Of a stretch of 64,000 nt of DNA, positions 59,220-64,000 are shown one piece after another. The stretch is from Gillisella vitis (GTDB taxonomy: Bacteria; Pseudomonadota; Alphaproteobacteria; Rhizobiales; Rhizobiaceae). A program made the translations under genes and the position numbers. The DNA is taken from contig NZ_JACHLU010000004.1 in the NCBI RefSeq assembly GCF_014204625.1, forward strand, positions 1 to 64,000, written 5' to 3'. Every line of letters starts with the position of its first letter. Positions within the stretch are counted from its first letter, which is position 1. The notes below the pieces were generated by a model. That model saw only the letters and a list, made by a program, of their open reading frames with translations, was not told the DNA's origin and made no database searches.

Positions 59220-61058
59220 ATGTTTCAGTCGTTTGACGTCACCTCCACCCCTCAATTTGGTAAGGCACGGGTAGCGGCCTTGCGCGCGCGCTTTGCCGCG
59301 CTTGGGATTGATGGATTTCTCGTGCCCCGTGCCGATGAATATCAGGGCGAATATGTGCCCGCCTGTGCCGAGCGGATTTCCTGGCTGACGGGCTTTACCG
59401 GCTCGGCCGGGGAGGTGCTGGTCACGGCAAATCAGGCGGTGGTGTTTGTGGATGGCCGCTATGTGACGCAGGTGCGCCAGCAGGTGGATCTGGAGGTTTT
59501 TACGCCCGGCGATCTGATTGATGCGCCACCGGCAAAGTGGATACCAGCCCATGCGCCAAAAGGCTTTCGTCTTGGCATTGACCCATGGATGCATACGGTG
59601 TCGCAGGTGACAAAGCTGGAAAAAGCAGTGTCTTCGATTGGCGGCACTCTGGTGTTTGTCGATCAAAATCCGCTGGATGTCGTGTGGGTGGATCGTCCAG
59701 CGCCGCCGTTGGGCGCTGTCAGCATTCAGCCGATCTCGGCGGCAGGCGTGGACGCCTCTGAAAAGATTGCTCAAATCGCGGAGGATTTGCGGCGTAAAGA
59801 GCAGTCGGCCGTGCTGATCACTGATCCGTCTTCCGTTGCGTGGATTTTCAACATTCGTGGGCAGGACGTACCACATACGCCGCATCCGCTGTCGCGGGCA
59901 ATTATCCATGCCACGGGCAAGGCTGATCTGTTTTTGGACAAGCGCAAGACCAATCTCGAGGTTGAGGCCTACCTTCACGGGCTTGCGACCCAGCATGATC
60001 CGAGTGACTTTATCAAAGTTCTCGGCAGTTTTGCCAAAACCGGCGCATCGATTGTAATTGATCCCGATCTGGCACCGGCGGCGCTGGCGCTTTTGGTGTC
60101 CAGCCAGGGTGGTGTTGTGGTGGATGGCAGCGATCCGGCCAAGCTGGGCCGGGCGGTGAAGAATATGGTGGAGCTGAATGGCTCGGCAGCCGCCCATGTG
60201 CAGGATGGCGTGGCGGTGGTGGAGTTTCTCAGCTGGATTGGGCAGCAGCCCGCTGGTACCGTGACTGAAATCGGCGCGACCAAAGCATTGGAAGCGGCAC
60301 GGGTACGGGTGGGCGAGCGGATGCAAAATCCCTTGCGTGATATTTCCTTTGATACAATTGCAGGTGCCGGAGAGCACGCCGCCATCATGCATTACCGTGT
60401 GACAACCGATAGTGACCGGATGATTCAGAACGGCGAGATGTTTCTGGTTGATTCCGGCGCGCAATATGTCAACGGCACCACGGATATTACCCGCACCATC
60501 GCAGTGGGCACGGTGCCGGAAGAGGAAAAACGTTTCTTCACGCTGGTGCTCAAGGGCATGATTGCCATCAGCACGGCAAAATTCCCGAAAGGCACGCGGG
60601 GATGTGATCTTGATCCGCTGGCGCGTATTGCCTTGTGGAAAGCGGGGGCTGATTTTGCCCATGGCACTGGCCATGGCGTTGGCTCTTTCCTGTCGGTGCA
60701 TGAGGGGCCGCAACGGATTTCACGTCTCTCGACGCAGGAATTGCTGCCGGGCATGATCCTGTCCAACGAGCCGGGCTATTATCGCCCCGGCCATTTTGGC
60801 ATCCGCATTGAAAATCTGATCTATGTGCGTGATCTGGAGCCGGTTGAGGGCGGTGATCAGGATATGATGAGTTTTGAAACGCTGACCTTTGCGCCGATTG
60901 ATCGCCAACTGATCATTGAAGCGCTGCTGACCCGCGAAGAACTGCGGTGGCTGGATGAGTACCACGCCCGCACCCGCGAAGAGCTGTTGCCGCTGGTGGT
61001 GGATGATGCAGCCCGCAAATGGCTGATTCAGGCAACAGAGCCACTCGTCAGAGCCTGA
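59220..61058 (+). CDS. pepP: Xaa-Pro aminopeptidase, M24B family
   Basis: A metallopeptidase of 612 residues, the long form with two creatinase-type N-terminal domains and a C-terminal pita-bread domain. Metal ligands are seen in VDSGAQYVNGTTDITRT (two Asp), GTGHGVGSFLSVHEGP (His), NEPGYY (Glu) and RIENLIYV (Glu). It removes N-terminal residues before proline in the cytosol. The start follows AGCAGG. The symbol is approximate; eukaryote-like long forms are often called aminopeptidase P1. Confidence 0.92.
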   Translation: MFQSFDVTSTPQFGKARVAALRARFAALGIDGFLVPRADEYQGEYVPACAERISWLTGFTGSAGEVLVTANQAVVFVDGRYVTQVRQQVDLEVFTPGDLIDAPPAKWIPAHAPKGFRLGIDPWMHTVSQVTKLEKAVSSIGGTLVFVDQNPLDVVWVDRPAPPLGAVSIQPISAAGVDASEKIAQIAEDLRRKEQSAVLITDPSSVAWIFNIRGQDVPHTPHPLSRAIIHATGKADLFLDKRKTNLEVEAYLHGLATQHDPSDFIKVLGSFAKTGASIVIDPDLAPAALALLVSSQGGVVVDGSDPAKLGRAVKNMVELNGSAAAHVQDGVAVVEFLSWIGQQPAGTVTEIGATKALEAARVRVGERMQNPLRDISFDTIAGAGEHAAIMHYRVTTDSDRMIQNGEMFLVDSGAQYVNGTTDITRTIAVGTVPEEEKRFFTLVLKGMIAISTAKFPKGTRGCDLDPLARIALWKAGADFAHGTGHGVGSFLSVHEGPQRISRLSTQELLPGMILSNEPGYYRPGHFGIRIENLIYVRDLEPVEGGDQDMMSFETLTFAPIDRQLIIEALLTREELRWLDEYHARTREELLPLVVDDAARKWLIQATEPLVRA

Positions 61059-61113
61059 TCCGGGTTTGAAAATCTGCATCGCCGCTGATATGGCGGCGAT
61101 GCATACGTCTGAA

Positions 61114-61311
61114 TTATCCGCGCTCTCTGGCTTCGCGCTCGGCCTCATCGAGGGCTATTTCAAGGAGATAGCTCAACATATCATAGCGCCTCTCGTTGGA
61201 GGTTTTGATCAACTTATGCAAATCATCAACAATCTGATAAATCGGGGTTGCGCTGGTATCGGCGTCCTTGCCCCCTTTGATCAGCTCTAGCTTCGGATGT
61301 AGATGACCCAT
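61114..61311 (-). CDS. Small conserved hypothetical protein
   Basis: A 65-residue protein, MGHLHPKLELIKGG..., rich in charged residues, with predicted helices and an acidic/basic C-terminus. AAAGGGGTT lies before the ATG. An upstream frame to 61503 is not supported. It converges with pepP; a GCATCGCCGC hairpin at 61076-61102 lies between them. No function is known to me. Confidence 0.65.
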   Translation of the reverse strand: MGHLHPKLELIKGGKDADTSATPIYQIVDDLHKLIKTSNERRYDMLSYLLEIALDEAEREARERG

Positions 61312-61506
61312 ATTGTAAACCCCTTTTATCAGCCTCAAACGAATCTCTGGTGGACTTGTCTGATTCTCCTTTAGGCTTTTAATATTAAATATATCTGAAT
61401 AACTAATAAACCCCAAAAACCAAAGGGTTTGTCTGGTTTTTCTGCTGTAGGGTTGTTTTCTTGCTGATCGGTCCGGAAATGGTACGGACGGCCGCTGTGG
61501 CACTGT

Positions 61507-61812
61507 TTACATCATCATATGGCGCAGCAAAACGGCGCTACCCCAGCCGCATAGCAGCATGGTAATGAGAGAAAAGCGCAAGCCAGCCAGAAGTCCGATG
61601 ACCATGGCGATTTTTACCTCCATGCCACCATTATAAAAGGCGGGGGCCACCAGCGTGGTGAGCACGGCGCCGGGCACGGCGTTGAGGGCGGCATCGACGC
61701 GCGGTGGTATGGTTTTGAAGCGGCTGACGATGATATAGCCGCCAGCGCGGGTGAAATAGGTGGCCACGGCAGCGGCCAGAATTATCGTCATCATATGGGT
61801 GTCGATCATCAT
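61507..61812 (-). CDS. azlD: AzlD-type small subunit of branched-chain amino acid exporter
   Basis: A 101-residue membrane protein with about three to four helices, of the AzlD family. It pairs with AzlC to export branched-chain amino acids. It starts two bases after the azlC stop, so the two are coupled. Conserved features are ATYFTRAGGYI and a Pro near residue 46 in LNAVPGAVLTTLVAP. Confidence 0.92.
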   Translation of the reverse strand: MMIDTHMMTIILAAAVATYFTRAGGYIIVSRFKTIPPRVDAALNAVPGAVLTTLVAPAFYNGGMEVKIAMVIGLLAGLRFSLITMLLCGWGSAVLLRHMMM

Positions 61813-61814
61813 GC

Positions 61815-62525
61815 TTACTCTGCGGCCTCCGCTACAATGCTGCTGTTGCTCGGTTGTCTGGGCGGCAGCAAGGCCGCCGTCATCACGCCTGCCAAGGCAC
61901 CAAGGCTGACATGCCAGGGCGAGCCGACAAAGTGGAAGGCGACAATGGAGGCGACGGCGCTGACGGCAACGGTGATGATGAAATTGGGCCTGCGGCGAAA
62001 GCCAAGCACGCTGCCCATGAAATAGACCGGCAACAACACATCCAGCCCCAAGGATTTCGGATCGCCCACCATGCTGCTGAACACGGCCCCGATGGCGCTA
62101 AATCCCACCCATGGCACGTAAATGGTCAGGGCAAAGCCCATGTACCAGGCAAAGGAAACAGTTTTGCCATTCTCGCTATGCTTCACGGTCTCGGCAAATT
62201 GCGGATCCGTCATGAAGAAGAAAGCCACAGCCTTTTGCAGGCCGCTCAAATTGTGAAAATAAGGCCCGATGGCTGCCGAATAGAGGATGTGGCGAAAATT
62301 GACGGCAAACACTGACAGCACAATCAGCCAGGCAGGCACATCGTGACCAAACAGCTCAATGCCCACCAATTGGCTGGCACCGGCAAAAATGGTGGCACTG
62401 GTCAGCGCCGCCTCCAGCACGGTTTGGCCATTGGCAGCCGCCACCGCGCCAAAAAGGGCGGCAAAGGGCAATGTGGACAGGGTCACGGGCAGGCTTTGGC
62501 GTGCGCCGCTGATAAATTCAGACAT
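61815..62525 (-). CDS. azlC: AzlC-type large subunit of branched-chain amino acid exporter
   Basis: A 236-residue membrane protein with about six helices. The family motifs GASQLVGIELF, NFRHILYSAAIGPYF and FFMTDPQFAET are present. It forms the exporter with AzlD, encoded directly downstream. Some homologues move other amino acids, so the substrate is presumed. Confidence 0.94.
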   Translation of the reverse strand: MSEFISGARQSLPVTLSTLPFAALFGAVAAANGQTVLEAALTSATIFAGASQLVGIELFGHDVPAWLIVLSVFAVNFRHILYSAAIGPYFHNLSGLQKAVAFFFMTDPQFAETVKHSENGKTVSFAWYMGFALTIYVPWVGFSAIGAVFSSMVGDPKSLGLDVLLPVYFMGSVLGFRRRPNFIITVAVSAVASIVAFHFVGSPWHVSLGALAGVMTAALLPPRQPSNSSIVAEAAE

Positions 62526-62675
62526 GACAAGGTTCCGGAGTATGTTCGCGGTGGCTTATGGCACCTGACGTTGATAGGCAAACCAATAAGCGTGATGTTT
62601 CGGGTGAATTTTGTTGAACAGCGTCCAATCTACCCGGATACCGTCTGAAATGCTTGAACAAAAGGAACCGCGCCG

Positions 62676-62924
62676 ATGACAAAGCCAATGTTTTCGAAAG
62701 AAGAGCTTGCCGAGATGGTTGCACGTATCTCGCGTCATCTGGCCAACGAGTATGATGTGGAACTGGGGCGTTTCGAGGTGGAAGCCCTGATCGAGTTCAT
62801 GACCGGCACTATTGGCGTACAATGTTACAATCGCGGCCTGCATGATGCCCAAGCGCTGCTGGCTGAAAACGTCGATCGCTTTAACGATGGCGTCTTTCAG
62901 CTTGAGCGCATGATGACAAAGTGA
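62676..62924 (+). CDS. DUF2164 family protein
   Basis: A small protein of 82 residues. The family pattern is the acidic helix with FEVEALIEFMTG, then GVQCYNRGLHDAQALL. The family is widespread in proteobacteria but has no known role. AAGGAACCG precedes the ATG. It diverges from azlC and converges with panB with a 6-base gap. Confidence 0.88.
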   Translation: MTKPMFSKEELAEMVARISRHLANEYDVELGRFEVEALIEFMTGTIGVQCYNRGLHDAQALLAENVDRFNDGVFQLERMMTK

Positions 62925-62930
62925 GGATGA

Positions 62931-63758
62931 CTACGGCTTGGCTCGCGGCTGAAAGGTGTGCTCCGGCCCCGGAAAGCTGCGGGCCTTGACCTCTGCGGCA
63001 TAGGTCTCTGCGGCGGTGGAGATCACGCCCGCAAGCTCGGCATAATGTTTGACAAAGCGTGGCTTGAAATCATTAAACAGGCCCAGCATGTCATCGGACA
63101 CCAGAATTTGTCCGTCGCAGGCAGGGGATGCGCCAATGCCAATGGTGGGGATGGTCAGGCTCTCTGAAATTTCACGGGCCAGCGGCTCGACAGTGCCCTC
63201 GATGACAATGGCAAAAGCGCCTGCATCGGCGATGGCTTTGGCATCTCGGCGAATGGTGTCGGCTTCCTGCTCGGAATGGCCCTTGGAGCGATAGCCCCCG
63301 GACGTGTTGACCTGTTGCGGCATCAGGCCAACATGGCCCAGTACCGGCACGCCGCGCTGGGTCAGAAATTGCACAGTCTCAGCCATTTCCGCGCCGCCTT
63401 CCAGCTTGATGCCGTCGCAGCCGGTTTCCTTCATCAGCCGTGCAGCATTGCGAAATGCCTGTTGCTTCGATTCCTGATAGGAGCCAAAGGGCATATCCAC
63501 GATGACGCAGGCGTGCCTGACTCCGCGTAACACCGCTTGCCCATGGGCAATCATCATCTCCATGGTCACGCCCACGGTGCTCTCCAGCCCATACAGCACC
63601 ATGCCGAGGCTATCGCCCACCAGCAGCAGATCGCAATGATCATCCAGCAACCGCGCCATGGGTGTGGTGTAAGCCGTGAGGGACACAATTGGCTGTCTGC
63701 CCTTGAGGCTGGCAATATCACTCGGCGTCAATCGCTTCTGGCGAGGAGGGGTGCTCAT
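62931..63758 (-). CDS. panB: 3-methyl-2-oxobutanoate hydroxymethyltransferase
   Basis: First step of pantothenate (vitamin B5) synthesis, adding a hydroxymethyl group to 2-oxoisovalerate. 275 residues. Motifs: [12 protein letters not shown], the metal Asp of [15 protein letters not shown] and [17 protein letters not shown], with [15 protein letters not shown] near the C-terminus. Its ATG overlaps the panC stop by four bases, so it lies downstream of panC in one operon. Confidence 0.96.
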   Translation of the reverse strand: MSTPPRQKRLTPSDIASLKGRQPIVSLTAYTTPMARLLDDHCDLLLVGDSLGMVLYGLESTVGVTMEMMIAHGQAVLRGVRHACVIVDMPFGSYQESKQQAFRNAARLMKETGCDGIKLEGGAEMAETVQFLTQRGVPVLGHVGLMPQQVNTSGGYRSKGHSEQEADTIRRDAKAIADAGAFAIVIEGTVEPLAREISESLTIPTIGIGASPACDGQILVSDDMLGLFNDFKPRFVKHYAELAGVISTAAETYAAEVKARSFPGPEHTFQPRAKP

Positions 63759-64000
63759 GCGGCAGCTTCTTTCTCAATGGCATCAAGGCTGATCACGCGA
63801 TTATCCAGCAGTTTTGTCTTGCCAATCCGCACAAACAGCAGGACCAGAAACGGCTGATCAAGCCTCTCCAGCGGTGCCAGCGTATCGGGATGGCGCACGG
63901 CCACGATTTCGGCTTTTGCCAAGGGTTCATGAGCAATGAAAGCGGTGAGGGCGGCTTCCATTGCTGTGGGACCGACAATCCCGCTGCGGCGAAGTTTCAA
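63755..64000 (-). CDS. panC: Pantothenate synthetase, C-terminal part (cut by window edge)
   Basis: The last 81 codons of a panC gene that continues to the right of the window. The C-terminal dimer/peptide domain is visible, ending with [16 protein letters not shown], a typical PanC end. PanC joins pantoate and beta-alanine. The true start is outside. Confidence 0.92.
   Translation of the reverse strand: MKLRRSGIVGPTAMEAALTAFIAHEPLAKAEIVAVRHPDTLAPLERLDQPFLVLLFVRIGKTKLLDNRVISLDAIEKEAAA

Noticed and set aside
61076..61102. Hairpin GCATCGCCGC/GCGGCGATGC after pepP as a terminator
   Set aside because: The stem is good but no T-run follows on either strand, so it is not listed as a terminator.

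Overview
The window is chromosomal DNA of a Rhizobiaceae-type alphaproteobacterium (Agrobacterium/Allorhizobium/Rhizobium group). The evidence is the alphaproteobacterial order of the division and cell wall (dcw) cluster, an FtsZ with a long Ala/Pro-rich C-terminal linker, a PPi-dependent phosphofructokinase, betaine-lipid genes btaA/btaB, and mosaic intergenic repeats of rhizobial type. No tRNA, rRNA operon, transposase, prophage or CRISPR array was seen.

Region 1 (1-11534) holds envelope genes: a GH25 lysozyme lipoprotein, btaB-btaA behind a likely Pho box, a serine hydrolase, a lytic transglycosylase lipoprotein, a LysE-type exporter and pfp on the left. Then come djlA-ampD, a second lytic transglycosylase and a flavin oxidoreductase. 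Region 2 starts with RNase P RNA (11585-11982) and runs through the dcw cluster: mraZ-rsmH-ftsL-ftsI-murE-murF-mraY-murD-ftsW-murG-murC-murB, a strong terminator and repeat block, then ddl-ftsQ-ftsA-ftsZ, lpxC, bamD and recN. The mraZ promoter overlaps four TGGGN boxes at a 10-bp period, a classic MraZ operator. The genes mostly overlap or nearly touch, so precursor synthesis (Mur enzymes, MraY), septal synthesis (FtsW/FtsI) and the divisome (FtsL/Q/A/Z) are co-expressed.

Region 3 (36014-47803) is more variable. An AT-rich DUF262-DUF1524 (GmrSD-type) candidate restriction gene sits just after recN. It is followed by a cardiolipin synthase with an endonuclease/exonuclease/phosphatase partner, ligA, an unusual SHMT-family PLP enzyme paired with a cholesterol-oxidase-like GMC flavoenzyme, a tautomerase and a LysR regulator. 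Region 4 (47737-52363) has a cysteine-cluster protein, a DEAD-box helicase, a GNAT acetyltransferase, a DEDDh exonuclease and CreA.

Region 5 (52364-53902) is the least explained part. It contains a candidate structured RNA with a three-way junction and its own terminator, a small secreted protein flanked by 33-bp direct repeats, a perfect 20-bp inverted repeat carrying a ribosome-binding site and ATG on both strands, and a 272-bp element with 34-bp terminal inverted repeats. Half of a second copy of that element lies at the left edge of the window. Region 6 (53903-64000) holds a chemoreceptor-cheW pair, a SCO1-type copper chaperone, prmA, an M24B aminopeptidase, azlC-azlD, a DUF2164 protein, panB and the end of panC. 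Four copies of a separate mosaic repeat family follow murB, cls, creA and prmA.
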